Under the pieces are notes generated by a model. That model was given only the letters and a program-made list of their open reading frames with translations. It was not told the origin of the DNA and ran no database searches. From Methylobacterium phyllostachyos (lineage in GTDB: Bacteria; Pseudomonadota; Alphaproteobacteria; Rhizobiales; Beijerinckiaceae), in NCBI RefSeq assembly GCF_900103445.1, contig NZ_FNHS01000004.1, forward strand, positions 186,001 to 250,000: DNA of 64,000 nucleotides. The letters are read 5' to 3'. The translations under genes and the position numbers were made by a program. Shown piece after piece: positions 34,959-44,440 of this stretch (its first letter is position 1; each line of letters begins with the position of its first letter).

Positions 34959-35423
34959 TCAGGTCCCCGTCGCGCCGTTGCGGCGTGAGATCGGCTCGAC
35001 GACGAATTCGGACTCGATTGTTTCGGCAATCCGCCGCAGCCATTCCTCGGCCGATGCGGCACGCTCCTCGGCGGCGCGGGCGCGCTCCTCCGCGGCTCGG
35101 ATCAGGGTCGTGGCCTGCGCCTGAACCTCGTCGGTCCGCTGCTCGGCGGCTCGGACTTTCGCGTCGGCCTCGCGCAGGTCGGCCCGGACCTGATCGACGA
35201 GATCCTGGACGCGCAATTCGTAGTCCTGCGCGCGGTCCTCGACGGCGCGAATGTAGTGGGCGGCGCCCCGCACCCGCTCGAGCAAGCTCGACCATTTCGC
35301 GGCCGTCGGCGGCGATTGCAGGACAACGACCTTGGCCTCGGGTGCCGTGCCATCCTCGCTCGACACTGCCGCGTCAAGCGCCTCGCGCAGCCGATCAGGC
35401 TCGATCCGTCTTGACTGTTCCAT
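34959..35423 (-). CDS. Coiled-coil protein, paralogue 2 of 3
   Basis: 154 aa from ATG 35423. The layout matches its neighbours: a short variable N-terminus with SSLLERVRGAAHYI, a coiled coil (DLVDQVRADLREADAKVRA, ARAAEERAASAEEWL), and the C-terminal AEEWLRRIAETIESEF. It is separated from its paralogues by 171 and 52 bp, so it could be co-transcribed with them. Confidence 0.6.
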   Translation of the reverse strand: MEQSRRIEPDRLREALDAAVSSEDGTAPEAKVVVLQSPPTAAKWSSLLERVRGAAHYIRAVEDRAQDYELRVQDLVDQVRADLREADAKVRAAEQRTDEVQAQATTLIRAAEERARAAEERAASAEEWLRRIAETIESEFVVEPISRRNGATGT

Positions 35424-35475
35424 GATGGATCCTGGGGCGGAAGGCGGGTGCGGTGAAGCTGGGACGTTTGTCGTC

Positions 35476-36189
35476 TCAGCCTTCCTGGACCTGCCCCATA
35501 TGGCCGCCGAGCAGCAGCGTCTTGGCGGCCGCGTCGATCCGCGAGAGCCACTTTTCAGCGGTGTAGGCTCGCAGGTCGGCGACCCGCACCTGCTCCTCGG
35601 CTGCACGCACCCAAGCCTCCGCCTCGGCCTGGAGGGTGCGCACCCGCGCCTCTGCCTCGGCCCGGATCTCCTCCACTTGCGAATCGGCGTCCGCTTGGAC
35701 GCGCTGGAGGCGGATATCGGCCCGCGTCTGAATCTCGTGGGCGCGCATCTCGGAAAGCTGCAGGCGCTGCTGGGTCTCCTTCAGCTCGCGCTGAAGAGTC
35801 TCGATCAGCACTTCGTGCGAGGCGCTCTGCTCCCGCAGACGCTTCTTCTGCTCGTCGGCGAGGCCGACCATGCCGTTGATGATGTCGAGGGTCGTCATCC
35901 AGTCCGAGACCGCGTCGGTCTGGGCTTCGGACGACATAGGACCCGATGTCGGGGCCGCGGCGGCGGCCTGGACCGGCTCGGCATCGTTGACGGCCTGCTG
36001 CGGCATCACCGCGGCGGGGGCGACTTCCTCGTCCAGGCTCAGCCGGAGGGCGGGCAGTTCGGCCGGACCGGACGTCGGTTTGAGCCTTAGGATCTCCGCA
36101 GAAGGCTTCTCGGAGATACGGTCCAGACTTTCCGCGACTTGCGTCAGGATGTGGGACCAAGAGGCTGTGGGAGCCGCGATCATGCTCAT
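35476..36189 (-). CDS. Coiled-coil protein, paralogue 3 of 3
   Basis: 237 aa from ATG 36189 (AAAGGCAG site upstream), the longest and first of the set. A variable N-terminal part begins ASWSHILTQVAESLDRI, with an acidic/Pro-rich linker. It contains DWMTTLDIINGMVGLADEQK, a region comparable to DWTGVLDTLTAAKSAAQQQ in paralogue 1. The coiled coil follows, then AYTAEKWLSRIDAAAKTLLL. The three probably form homo- or hetero-oligomers, which is inference. Confidence 0.6.
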   Translation of the reverse strand: MSMIAAPTASWSHILTQVAESLDRISEKPSAEILRLKPTSGPAELPALRLSLDEEVAPAAVMPQQAVNDAEPVQAAAAAPTSGPMSSEAQTDAVSDWMTTLDIINGMVGLADEQKKRLREQSASHEVLIETLQRELKETQQRLQLSEMRAHEIQTRADIRLQRVQADADSQVEEIRAEAEARVRTLQAEAEAWVRAAEEQVRVADLRAYTAEKWLSRIDAAAKTLLLGGHMGQVQEG

Positions 36190-36737
36190 TGCTGCCTTTC
36201 TCGGGGCGAACATGGCATGATAAAGACACATACATGGTTAATGACTAGTTAATTGTGTATTAGTCCGCTAGCTTTTCATAAGTTCCTCCTAACCACAATT
36301 AATCTTCGTCGTCTCGGGCAAGGCGTGAGGTTCTCCGAGCGCCGCGAGAGTTTGCGTGACTGCCAAGGCCATATATCTCGATTAACACAGCCAATATGAA
36401 GCAATAGATGGTGGACACCCAATCTTGGAGACTGTACGATTTGAATGCCAATCCGACAAATCGGCGAAAAAAAGAATGGAGATGCCGTCTTACCGAGCGA
36501 TCGACCCGCCGATAGAACTCAACCACGGCATCTATCGGCCTGATACCGGACTAACCGACTGTTGTTTGGCCATTCGCGAAACTAGATGCTGCAATCATAG
36601 ATAATATCGACGGTCGGATTGGCCCGACCATCCTGAAGACCGCTCGGACGATCTCGCAAAGGACAAGCCGAGGCGGCTGCCCGACGCCGATCAAATCCAC
36701 CTGCGTTCAGAACGATGCGGCACAACCGAAGGCCAAC
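36190..36737. other. AT-richer gene-poor region
   Basis: About 550 bp with distinctly lower GC (for example TTAATGACTAGTTAATTG near 36240). Two short minus-strand frames (36299-36526 and 36582-36776) are open but show no recognisable features. It probably holds the promoter of the coiled-coil genes at its left side and decayed or foreign DNA otherwise. Confidence 0.4.
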
Positions 36738-36767
36738 AAAAAACCCGCCTCGACAGGGCGAGGCGGG
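36738..36767 (-). terminator. Rho-independent terminator for the 36797-37192 gene
   Basis: A 9-bp stem CCCGCCTCG / CGAGGCGGG with loop ACAGGG. On the minus strand it is followed by six Ts, a classical U-tract. Confidence 0.85.
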
Positions 36768-36796
36768 CATCTGCATGTTGCGCGCTGGCTAGGAAA

Positions 36797-37192
36797 TTAG
36801 CAGCCGTCAGCCTTCACCGGGGCAGTCTGATGATCGGCCATCGTGTTGTTCATCGCACCGACCGTGCCGGGGGAAGCTGGCTGCTTGCCGCCCGCAAGAT
36901 TGGCCGCACCCGGATCGGTGGCGTTCGGCTTGGCGTCCGTGTTCGACGGCTGAGAATTAGCGGTCTGCGTGGCACCCGCGTTGTTCATGGCGCCGACCGT
37001 CCCCGGAGAAGCCGGCTGATTGCCGCCCGCGAGGTTCTTGCTGGACTTGTCGACGTCGGAGCTCTTGGGGTTGGACGCTTGGTGATCCGGCGTCTTGGGC
37101 ATCGTCGTCCCGGTGTTGCACGGCGCCGCCAGGGCGGGGCCGGCCACCAGGGCCATGAGCGCGACGGCGCTGGCCAGGTGTGAAACCTTCAT
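36797..37192 (-). CDS. Secreted protein with duplicated NLAGG...GTVGAMNN motif
   Basis: 131 aa. A Sec signal peptide (ASAVALMALVAGPALAAP, cleavage after ALA) precedes a low-complexity mature region. The same 19-residue block occurs twice (about residues 53-71 and 97-115): NLAGG-[NK]-QPASPGTVGAMNN. Two cysteines lie near the mature N-terminus and at the very C-terminus. The ATG at 37192 has a GGAGGA site. Its own terminator lies downstream. Periplasmic or extracellular; function unknown. Confidence 0.7.
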   Translation of the reverse strand: MKVSHLASAVALMALVAGPALAAPCNTGTTMPKTPDHQASNPKSSDVDKSSKNLAGGNQPASPGTVGAMNNAGATQTANSQPSNTDAKPNATDPGAANLAGGKQPASPGTVGAMNNTMADHQTAPVKADGC

Positions 37193-37493
37193 CAAACGTT
37201 CCTCCGAGTATTTTACCCCGGGTCAATTGCTAGATCCACCCGGGAGTTCCGGGCATGGTTCCGGAAACGTCGCATTGTCGCATCGATAGCTCTGAAGTCG
37301 TCGGTCTTTCTCGGCCGCAACATCACGAGCGCCAAGGTTTGCGTCGCACGGCGTTGCGGCCGGCCCGTTGCGGCGGTGCAGCATCGCGCTTGCGCTCGGT
37401 CCCGGCCTGTCTGACAGTCCGGTTCGGCGTTTCGCCGCGCAGTCCGGATCGAATCGCATCCGTGGCGCGGTGAGGTGCGAGGGAGCGGATCCG

Positions 37494-38255
37494 GTGACGC
37501 GCGTAGACCTGAACTCGGACCTCGGCGAAGGCTTCGGCGCCTATACCAGTGGCGACGACGCGGCGATCCTGAGCCTTGTGACCTCCGCCAACGTCGCCTG
37601 CGGGTTGCACGCCGGGGATCCCGAGATCATGGCCCGTACCTTCGCTATGGCGAAGGTCAACGGCGTGGCGGTGGGCGCCCATCCTGGCTTCCCGGACCTG
37701 TGGGGTTTCGGCCGGCGCCGGATGCCGTTCAGTCCGGACGAGATCGAGCGGCTGGTTGCCTACCAGGTAGGCGCCGCGCAGGCGCTCGCCGCCTATTCCG
37801 GCCATCGCATCACCTACGTGAAGGCCCATGGGGCGCTGGCCAATCTCGCCGCCGAGGATCGGTCGGTGGCCGACGCCATCGCCCGGGCCGTGAGGGCGGT
37901 GGATCGCGACCTGGCGCTGCTGGCGATCGCGCTGACCGCGCAGGTTCCGGCGGGCGAGGCCTGCGGGCTCGACGTGCATCAGGAGATCTTCGCCGACCGG
38001 GGCTACACGGAGACGGGCCAGTTGATCCCCCGCGGGCAGCCGGGCGCCCTGATCACCGAGGCCGACGCGGCCGCCGCGCGGATCCTGCGCATGATCGAGG
38101 CGGGGGCGATCCTGACGGCCGGCGGCGCAATGCTGCCGACGCCGATCCACTCGATCTGCGTGCACGGTGATTCCGCCCATGCCGTCGCCACCGCCCGGGC
38201 GGTCAGGGTGCGTCTGGAGGGCGCCGGGGTGACGCTGGCGCCGTTCCGGCCATGA
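37494..38255 (+). CDS. pxpA: 5-oxoprolinase subunit PxpA (LamB/YcsF family)
   Basis: 253 aa. Start is GTG 37494, immediately before VDLNSDLGEGFGAY, the conserved N-terminus, with a GGGAG site upstream. Other family blocks: SANVACGLHAGDP, VGAHPGFPDLWGFGRR, YVKAHGALANLA, and ICVHGDSAHAV near the end. With PxpB and PxpC it hydrolyses 5-oxoproline to glutamate using ATP, detoxifying this damage product. The pxpABC order is conserved; its stop overlaps pxpB. The 300 bp upstream (37193-37493) show nothing else. Confidence 0.93.
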   Translation: MTRVDLNSDLGEGFGAYTSGDDAAILSLVTSANVACGLHAGDPEIMARTFAMAKVNGVAVGAHPGFPDLWGFGRRRMPFSPDEIERLVAYQVGAAQALAAYSGHRITYVKAHGALANLAAEDRSVADAIARAVRAVDRDLALLAIALTAQVPAGEACGLDVHQEIFADRGYTETGQLIPRGQPGALITEADAAAARILRMIEAGAILTAGGAMLPTPIHSICVHGDSAHAVATARAVRVRLEGAGVTLAPFRP

Positions 38256-38986
38256 GCGCGGCTCTAACGGAACCGCGCCTCCTCGATGCGGGGGAGGCGG
38301 CGCTGGTGGTGGAGTTCGGAAACACAGTCGATCCGGCGATCAACGACCGGGTGCTGGCCCTCGACGAGGCCCTCGGCGCCGACCCGCCCGAGGGCCTGCG
38401 CGAGCGTGTGCCGACCTATCGCTCGCTGATGCTCCACTACGATCCCCTGGTGCTCGACCGGGCGACCCTCGCCGAACGGGTCCGGACCCTGGCGGCGTCC
38501 ACGGCAACACAGACGGCCGGCACGACCCTTTGGACGCTGCCCTGCTGCTACGCGGAACCACATGGGGAGGACGTCGCCCAGGTGGCCGAGCGTACGGGCC
38601 TCTCGATCGACGCCATCGTGGCGGCCCATGCGGGGGCGACCTACCGGGTCTACATGTACGGCTTCGCCCCGGGCTTCGCCTATCTCGGCGGCTTGCCGGA
38701 CATTCTGGCGGTGCCCAGGCGCCCGAGTCCGCGTCCGCCTCATCCGACCAATGCCGTGGTCATCGGCGGCGGGCTCGCGGCCGTCGCCACCGTGCCGATG
38801 CCCACCGGCTGGTACGTGATCGGCGCCACCCCGGCCCGGCTCTACGCGCCGGAGCGCGACCCGAGCTTCTTCATCGATGCCGGCGACCTGATCCGCTTCG
38901 AGCCCGTCGATACCGCGACCTTCGACGCGCTGGCAGCGCGGGAAGCCGCGGGCGAGCCGGTGGCGCGCCGCTGGGAGGCACGATGA
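38252..38986 (+). CDS. pxpB: 5-oxoprolinase subunit PxpB (KipI family)
   Basis: 244 aa. Family blocks: GEAALVVEFGNTVDP, YRSLMLHYDPLVLD, and the hallmark YMYGFAPGFAYLGGLP followed by PRRPSPRPP and TGWYVIG. It forms the ATP-dependent oxoprolinase with PxpA and PxpC. ATG 38252 overlaps the pxpA stop (ATGAG), and its own stop overlaps the pxpC start. Confidence 0.93.
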   Translation: MSAALTEPRLLDAGEAALVVEFGNTVDPAINDRVLALDEALGADPPEGLRERVPTYRSLMLHYDPLVLDRATLAERVRTLAASTATQTAGTTLWTLPCCYAEPHGEDVAQVAERTGLSIDAIVAAHAGATYRVYMYGFAPGFAYLGGLPDILAVPRRPSPRPPHPTNAVVIGGGLAAVATVPMPTGWYVIGATPARLYAPERDPSFFIDAGDLIRFEPVDTATFDALAAREAAGEPVARRWEAR

Positions 38987-40002
38987 TGGCTGCCCTCACC
39001 ATCGAGACCGCCGGCCCCGGGATCACGCTGCAGGATCGCGGTCGGCACGGCTTCCTCCGCTACGGCATCACCGCGGCGGGCCCGATGGACCCGCTGATGC
39101 ACGCCACCGCCAACCGGGCCGTCGGCAATCCCCTCGATGCCACCGCCATCGAGATCTCTACCGGCGGCGTCACGGTCTCCGCGGAGGACGCCCCCCTCGA
39201 GATCGCGCTGGTGGCGCCGGGCTTCCGGGTCTCCCTCGACGGCGCGGCATTGCCGGTCGCCGTGGTGCTGAATTTGGAGCCGGGCCGGACGCTGGTGGTG
39301 CGGGCCGGCGCGGCGGGCTCGTGGGGCTATCTCGCGGTCGGCGGCCGCTTCGCCGTGGCGCCGGTCCTCGGATCCACCGCGACCCACACCCGCTCGGGTC
39401 TCGGCGGCCTCGACGGGCGCGCGCTCGCCGGCGGCGACCGCCTGTCCGTGGCCGACGGGCGGCCCGGCGACGCGGCCCCGCAACGGCTGATCGCCCCCTG
39501 GCTGGCGCGGGATCCCGGAACCGTCCGCGTCGTGCTCGGCCCACAGGACGATTATTTCGCGCCCGACCAGATCGCCGCATTCCTGGCCGGCCCCTGGACC
39601 GTCTCGCCCCGGGGCGACCGCATGGCCTGCTTCCTCGACGGTACGCCTCTTCGCCACGCGAAGGGCCACGACATCGTCTCCGACGGCATCGCCATGGGGG
39701 CGATCCAGGTGCCCGGCAACGGCCTGCCGATCGTGCTGATGGCCGACCGGCAATCCACCGGCGGCTATCCGAAGATCGCCACCGTGATCGGCGCCGATCT
39801 CGGACGCCTCGCCCAGGCGCGGGGCGGAATGCCGATCATGTTCCGGCCGGTTTCGGTGGATGAGGCGGTGGCGGCACGCCGGGCCGAGCGCGACATCCTG
39901 CGCGCGCCGGTGGCGCGGGAGCCGGTGGTGCGCACGAGCTTCGCGTCGGACTTCCTGCTCGGCCTCAATCTGGTGGATGGCGTCACCGACGGTCGCCCCT
40001 GA
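38983..40002 (+). CDS. pxpC: 5-oxoprolinase subunit PxpC (KipA family, biotin-carboxylase-like)
   Basis: 339 aa from ATG 38983 (ATG 38986 equally possible; GGGAGG lies just upstream). Family blocks: GITLQDRGRHGFLRYGI, SGPMDP-type AAGPMDPLMH, LGPQDDYF, and near the C-terminus MADRQSTGGYPKIATV. Third subunit of the 5-oxoprolinase complex. Confidence 0.92.
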   Translation: MMAALTIETAGPGITLQDRGRHGFLRYGITAAGPMDPLMHATANRAVGNPLDATAIEISTGGVTVSAEDAPLEIALVAPGFRVSLDGAALPVAVVLNLEPGRTLVVRAGAAGSWGYLAVGGRFAVAPVLGSTATHTRSGLGGLDGRALAGGDRLSVADGRPGDAAPQRLIAPWLARDPGTVRVVLGPQDDYFAPDQIAAFLAGPWTVSPRGDRMACFLDGTPLRHAKGHDIVSDGIAMGAIQVPGNGLPIVLMADRQSTGGYPKIATVIGADLGRLAQARGGMPIMFRPVSVDEAVAARRAERDILRAPVAREPVVRTSFASDFLLGLNLVDGVTDGRP

Positions 40003-40077
40003 GGGTGCGACGCGCTATGGCCGGGGCCGGGCGACGCCCAGCCCCCGAATCGAACGCGAGCAGAAAGGCTTCCACGC

Positions 40078-40866
40078 ATGGCTCACGCGGTCACCGCCCC
40101 GGGCACGCCGCCCATTCTCATCAATGAGCCCCTCGATGCCGACAGCGTCCGGCAGGCGCGGATCGATCTCGCCGCCTGCCTGCGCTGGGCCGCGCGCAAC
40201 GGCCTGGAGGAAGGCATCTGCAATCATTTCTCGGCGGTGGTACCCGGGCGATCGGACCTGTTCCTGGTCAATCCCTACGGTCTCGCCTTCGCGGAGGTGA
40301 CCGCGTCGAGCCTTCTGCTGTGCGACTTCAACGGCAACGTCATCGAGGGCGACGGCCAGCCGGAAGCCACAGCGTTTCATATCCATGCCGAGTTGCACCG
40401 GCTGAAGCCCCGGGCCCAGGCCGCTTTCCACACCCATATGCCCTACGCGACCGCGCTGGCTATGCTCGAGGGACAGCCCCTGCTGTGGGCGGGCCAGACG
40501 GCCCTGCGCTTCTACGGCCGCATCGCGGTGGACGAGGATTACAGCGGCTTGGCGCTCGATTCGCGCGAAGGTCAGCGTATTGCGCTGAGCACAGGCGAAG
40601 CCGATGTGGTGTTCCTGAAGAATCACGGCGTGATGGTGCTGGGCCGGACCATCGCGGAGGCCTGGGACGACCTCTACTATTTGGAACGCGCCGCACAGGC
40701 GCAGATCCTCGCCATGAGCACGGGGCGGACTCTGAAGGTGGTGCCCAAGGCGATCGTCAGGCACGTGGCCGCCCAGGAGGCGGCCGGCCGCGCCGAGAGC
40801 GCACGGCTTCATTTGGAGAGCGTCAAGCGTGTGCTGGCCCGGGACGAGCCGGCTTTCCTAGCGTGA
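40078..40866 (+). CDS. Class II aldolase/adducin family protein
   Basis: 262 aa. The zinc-binding and core features are visible: EGICNHFSAVVPG near residue 44, HIHAELHRLKPRAQAAFHTHMPYATALA (His ligands), and FLKNHGVMVLGRTIAEAWDDLYYLERAA. The family catalyses aldol or decarboxylation reactions on sugar phosphates, but many members have unknown substrates. It follows pxpC by 75 bp on the same strand and may be co-regulated. Confidence 0.88.
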   Translation: MAHAVTAPGTPPILINEPLDADSVRQARIDLAACLRWAARNGLEEGICNHFSAVVPGRSDLFLVNPYGLAFAEVTASSLLLCDFNGNVIEGDGQPEATAFHIHAELHRLKPRAQAAFHTHMPYATALAMLEGQPLLWAGQTALRFYGRIAVDEDYSGLALDSREGQRIALSTGEADVVFLKNHGVMVLGRTIAEAWDDLYYLERAAQAQILAMSTGRTLKVVPKAIVRHVAAQEAAGRAESARLHLESVKRVLARDEPAFLA

Positions 40867-40875
40867 GCGGACCGG

Positions 40876-42114
40876 TCACGGTGCGCCGCGGATCCGGTCG
40901 AGCAGAGCCGCGTCGGCATAGCCGTCCGCGGGCAGCCCGACCGATCCCTGGTAGGCGCGCAGTGCGGCCCGGGTCCTCGGGCCGATCTTGCCGTCGACCC
41001 CACCGGTGGCGAAGCCGCGCTCGGTGAGGCGGTTCTGGAGGTCGCGACGCTCGTCTCCCGTCAACGGCCGGTCGCCCCGGGGCCAGTCGCGGACGAGCCC
41101 CGGATCGCCGTGCAGGCGATCGGACAGGAGCGCCACGGTGAGTGCATAGGCCAGCGCCGTGTTGTAGCGCAGGATCACCGCAAAATTCGGCCGGAGCAGG
41201 AAGGCCGGACCACGGATTCCCGCAGGCAGGATCAGGGTCGCCCCAGCGTCGTCGGGCAGCGAGCCGCCATGCGCGGGCATCACGCCGAGAGCCCGCCACG
41301 CGGCAACGCTGCGCGACGTTGTCTCGTCGGCCAGCGCGGCGTCGAAGCCTTCGGGCAGCACCGCCTCGGCGCCCCAGCCCGCGCCAGAAACCCAACCGTG
41401 CGCGCGCAGATAGTTGGCCGTGGAGGCGAGCGCATCCGGCACAGAGGTCCAGATATCGCGCCGGCCATCGCCGTCGAAATCGACCGCGTAGCGCTGGTAG
41501 ACACTCGGCATGAACTGGGTATGGCCCATGGCGCCGGCCCAGGATCCGGTCAGCCCGCCGGGCATCCGGTCGAGCGGTGCTTGATTCCAGGCGAGGATCT
41601 GCAGGGCCGAGGCCAGCTCGCCGCGCCAATAGGCGGCCCGGCCCGGATCACCGCAGGCGAGGGTCGCGAGGGAGCGGACCACCGGCTTGACCACGGCGGT
41701 GTTGTCGAGCACCGCGCCGAAGCTCGATTCGACGCCCCAGAAGGCCACCAGGATATGCCGGTCGATACCGTACCGGTCCTCGATGGCGGCCAGCGTGTCG
41801 GCAAACTCGGCGAGCTTGCGCTGCCCGGCCTCGATGCGCGCGGGTGTGACGCTGGCCTCGATGTAGTCCCAGATCGGCCGCACGAACTCGCCCTGGCTGC
41901 CGGTGGCGGCGAGCACGTCGGGATCCGGCGTCAATCCGGCGAGCTGTGCCTCCGCGACGCCCTGCGGAACGGCCTGTGCGGTCGCCCAATCGATCAGGCC
42001 GGCACGACAGGTCTCGAAGGCCGGCGGCGACGCCTCCGGCGCAGCGGCGGCGAGGGCCGGCGCGAAGGCGCAGGCGAGGCCGATGGCTGGAGACAGGTAC
42101 GGCGTTCTGCTCAT
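40876..42114 (-). CDS. Lytic murein transglycosylase (MltB family) with peptidoglycan-binding domain
   Basis: 412 aa. A signal peptide (LACAFAPALAAAAPEA) precedes the MltB-type catalytic domain: YGIDRHILVAFWGVESSFG with catalytic Glu, then GAMGHTQFMPSVYQRYAVDFDGDGRRDIW. A C-terminal PG_binding_1 domain (GDERRDLQNRLTERGFATGGVDGKIGPRTRAALRAYQ) follows. It cleaves glycan strands to 1,6-anhydro ends in the periplasm. The frame open upstream to 42594 is not homologous; ATG 42114 gives the signal peptide. Confidence 0.9.
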   Translation of the reverse strand: MSRTPYLSPAIGLACAFAPALAAAAPEASPPAFETCRAGLIDWATAQAVPQGVAEAQLAGLTPDPDVLAATGSQGEFVRPIWDYIEASVTPARIEAGQRKLAEFADTLAAIEDRYGIDRHILVAFWGVESSFGAVLDNTAVVKPVVRSLATLACGDPGRAAYWRGELASALQILAWNQAPLDRMPGGLTGSWAGAMGHTQFMPSVYQRYAVDFDGDGRRDIWTSVPDALASTANYLRAHGWVSGAGWGAEAVLPEGFDAALADETTSRSVAAWRALGVMPAHGGSLPDDAGATLILPAGIRGPAFLLRPNFAVILRYNTALAYALTVALLSDRLHGDPGLVRDWPRGDRPLTGDERRDLQNRLTERGFATGGVDGKIGPRTRAALRAYQGSVGLPADGYADAALLDRIRGAP

Positions 42115-42307
42115 CGGGGATTCCGGTGCTCGCGATCCGCCCGAATTATCACATGCGGGACCGGTGCGCGGCTCCCGAAGCGGGTGCATGCGACCCGAGA
42201 GCCAGCATGGTCCCGGCCGCGCAAGGGCCCTGCATGGGCGCCACTGTCGTGCCGGGGACGCCGGACGCCCTACATCCCACGCTGTGAGCCCAACGGAGAT
42301 CGCCCCG

Positions 42308-42802
42308 ATGAAGCCAACAACCCTCGCGGCGATCGGTGCGGCCCTGCTCGCGGCTGGGCCGGCCCGTGCTCTGGAGGTCACTCGCAGCCGCGACGTCCCG
42401 GCGCCAGCCGCGGCGGTCTGGGCGCTGGTGGGGGATTTCTGCGCCATCCAGTTCTGGCACCCGCAGGTCGAACGCTGCATCCTTTCGGCGGATGACGACG
42501 ATGATGGGATCCGCGCGCAGATTCGCGGTCTTGTGGTGAAGGGCGGCCTGGGCACGATCGTGGAAGTCGAGACCGCCCGCGACGAGGCCGGCATGAGCTA
42601 CAGCTACGGCTTCATCCAGGGCCCGCTGCCGGTGCGGGCCTACAACGCGACCCTGGCAATCCGGCCGAACGGTAGCGGCTCGACAGTGATCTGGAGCGCG
42701 ACCTTCGACGCCGAGGGCATGAACGATGCCGCGGCTGTCGCCGATATCGCCGGTGTCTTCGAAGCGGGGCTTGCCGGGATCGCCCGCGAGACGGCCAGAT
42801 AA
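42308..42802 (+). CDS. SRPBCC family protein (exported)
   Basis: 164 aa. A signal peptide (TLAAIGAALLAAGPARA) is followed by a START/polyketide-cyclase-like fold: VPAPAAAVWALVGDFCAIQFWHP, ...YSYGFIQGPLPVRAYNATLAI. These helix-grip proteins bind hydrophobic ligands. The export signal is notable because most SRPBCC members are cytoplasmic. Ligand unknown. Confidence 0.8.
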   Translation: MKPTTLAAIGAALLAAGPARALEVTRSRDVPAPAAAVWALVGDFCAIQFWHPQVERCILSADDDDDGIRAQIRGLVVKGGLGTIVEVETARDEAGMSYSYGFIQGPLPVRAYNATLAIRPNGSGSTVIWSATFDAEGMNDAAAVADIAGVFEAGLAGIARETAR

Positions 42803-42939
42803 GGGCCGGGCGAATCGCGCGGGTGTAATATGGCCGGTGGCCCTCGCCACGGCTGCCGCGTGCACCGATGTGAGCGGCGTCGGTGCGACCGATCGCCCGG
42901 CTGAATTGCCAGAGGCAGGCTCAGGAGGCCGAGACCCGC

Positions 42940-44352
42940 ATGCGCCGTCACCGCCACGCCAAGATCGTCGCCACCGTTGGCCCCGCCAGTTCGGCGCCCG
43001 ACCAGCTCAAGGCCCTGTTCCTCGCCGGAGTCGACACCTTCCGGCTGAATTTCAGCCACGGCGTTCAGGAGGACCACGCCCGGGTCCATGCTGCGATCCG
43101 CGCCCTCGAGAAGGAGGTTGGCCGGCCGATCGGGATCCTTCAGGATCTGCAGGGACCCAAGATCCGGATCGGCACCTTGCAGGGCGGCCGGCTGGACCTC
43201 GAAGCTGGCGAGATGGTGCGCTTCGTCCTCGAAGGGTCCGAGGGCGACAAGCAGTCGATCCCGCTGCACCATCCGGAAATCTTCGACGCCGTGGTGCCCG
43301 GCCAGGAACTGCTGATCGACGACGGGCGGGTGCGGGTGCGGGTCACCGGGCCGGACCGGACCGCCATCACCGCCGAGGTGGTGACCGGCGGCCCGATCTC
43401 GAACCGCAAGGGCGTGAATCTGCCGGGCACACTGCTGGACCTGTCCCCCCTCACCGGGAAGGACCGGGCGGACCTCGCCTTCGGGCTCGAGCTCGGCGTC
43501 GATTGGGTAGCCCTGTCCTTCGTGCAGAAGCCCTCCGACGTCATCGAAGCGCGGGGGATCATCGGCGATCGCGCGGGGATCATGTCGAAGATCGAGAAAC
43601 CCCAGGCGCTTGAGCGGATCGACGACATCATCCGCCTCTCAGACGCCGTCATGGTGGCCCGCGGCGATCTCGGCGTCGAAATCCCTCACGAGGACGTGCC
43701 GGGCCGTCAGAAGGAACTGATCCGCGCCTGCCGGCTCGCCGTGAAACCCGTGGTGGTAGCGACCCAGATGCTCGACTCGATGGTCAACGCCCCGGCACCG
43801 ACCCGGGCCGAGGCTTCGGATGTCGCCACCGCGATCTATGACGGCGCCGATGCCGTGATGCTGTCGGCGGAATCGGCGACCGGCCGCTATCCCGTGGAGG
43901 CGGTCTCGATGATGGACCGGATCATCCGCAGCGTGGAGGGCCACAAGCTCTACCACTCGATCGTCGCCGCCTCCGAACCCGGTGAGGAGGAGACGCCACC
44001 CCACGCGGTGGCGACCGCGACCGCCAACCTCGCGGAGGCGATCCACGCCGCCGCGATCGTCGCCTACACCTCGAGCGGGACCACGGCGGCCAGGGTGGCG
44101 CGGAAGCGCCCCGCCGCCGCGATCCTGGCGTTGACCCCGAACCTCGCGACCTCGCGTCGGTTGAGCCTACTCTGGGGGGCGCACAGCGTTCAAACGGTCG
44201 ATGTCGATTCCTATGAGGAGATGACTGCCAAAGCCTGCCAGCACGCCCAGGAAGAGGGTTTCGCCAAGCCGAACGACATCATCGTGGTCACCGCCGGCAT
44301 CCCGTTCCACACAGCGGGCAACACCAACAACATCCGCCTGATGCAGGTCTAA
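42940..44352 (+). CDS. pyk: Pyruvate kinase
   Basis: 470 aa. Canonical blocks: AKIVATVGPAS, FRLNFSHG, ILQDLQGPKIRIG, SKIEKPQALERIDDII, VMVARGDLGVEIP, and VVATQMLDSM. It converts phosphoenolpyruvate and ADP to pyruvate and ATP. ATG 42940 is chosen over 42883 because of CAGGAGG 13 bp upstream and because homology begins there (RRHRHAKIVATV). Confidence 0.96.
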   Translation: MRRHRHAKIVATVGPASSAPDQLKALFLAGVDTFRLNFSHGVQEDHARVHAAIRALEKEVGRPIGILQDLQGPKIRIGTLQGGRLDLEAGEMVRFVLEGSEGDKQSIPLHHPEIFDAVVPGQELLIDDGRVRVRVTGPDRTAITAEVVTGGPISNRKGVNLPGTLLDLSPLTGKDRADLAFGLELGVDWVALSFVQKPSDVIEARGIIGDRAGIMSKIEKPQALERIDDIIRLSDAVMVARGDLGVEIPHEDVPGRQKELIRACRLAVKPVVVATQMLDSMVNAPAPTRAEASDVATAIYDGADAVMLSAESATGRYPVEAVSMMDRIIRSVEGHKLYHSIVAASEPGEEETPPHAVATATANLAEAIHAAAIVAYTSSGTTAARVARKRPAAAILALTPNLATSRRLSLLWGAHSVQTVDVDSYEEMTAKACQHAQEEGFAKPNDIIVVTAGIPFHTAGNTNNIRLMQV

Positions 44353-44440
44353 GACGAGGTCCCCGGGTGGAACGCGGTCCGCCGCTCACCCGTTGAATCG
44401 AAAGCTGCGCCGTTTTGGCGCAAAACTGGAGGGCCATCCC

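Noticed and set aside
36299-36776. Two short minus-strand ORFs (75 and 64 codons) in the AT-richer region
   Set aside because: No ribosome-binding site, no recognisable features, and unusual composition.
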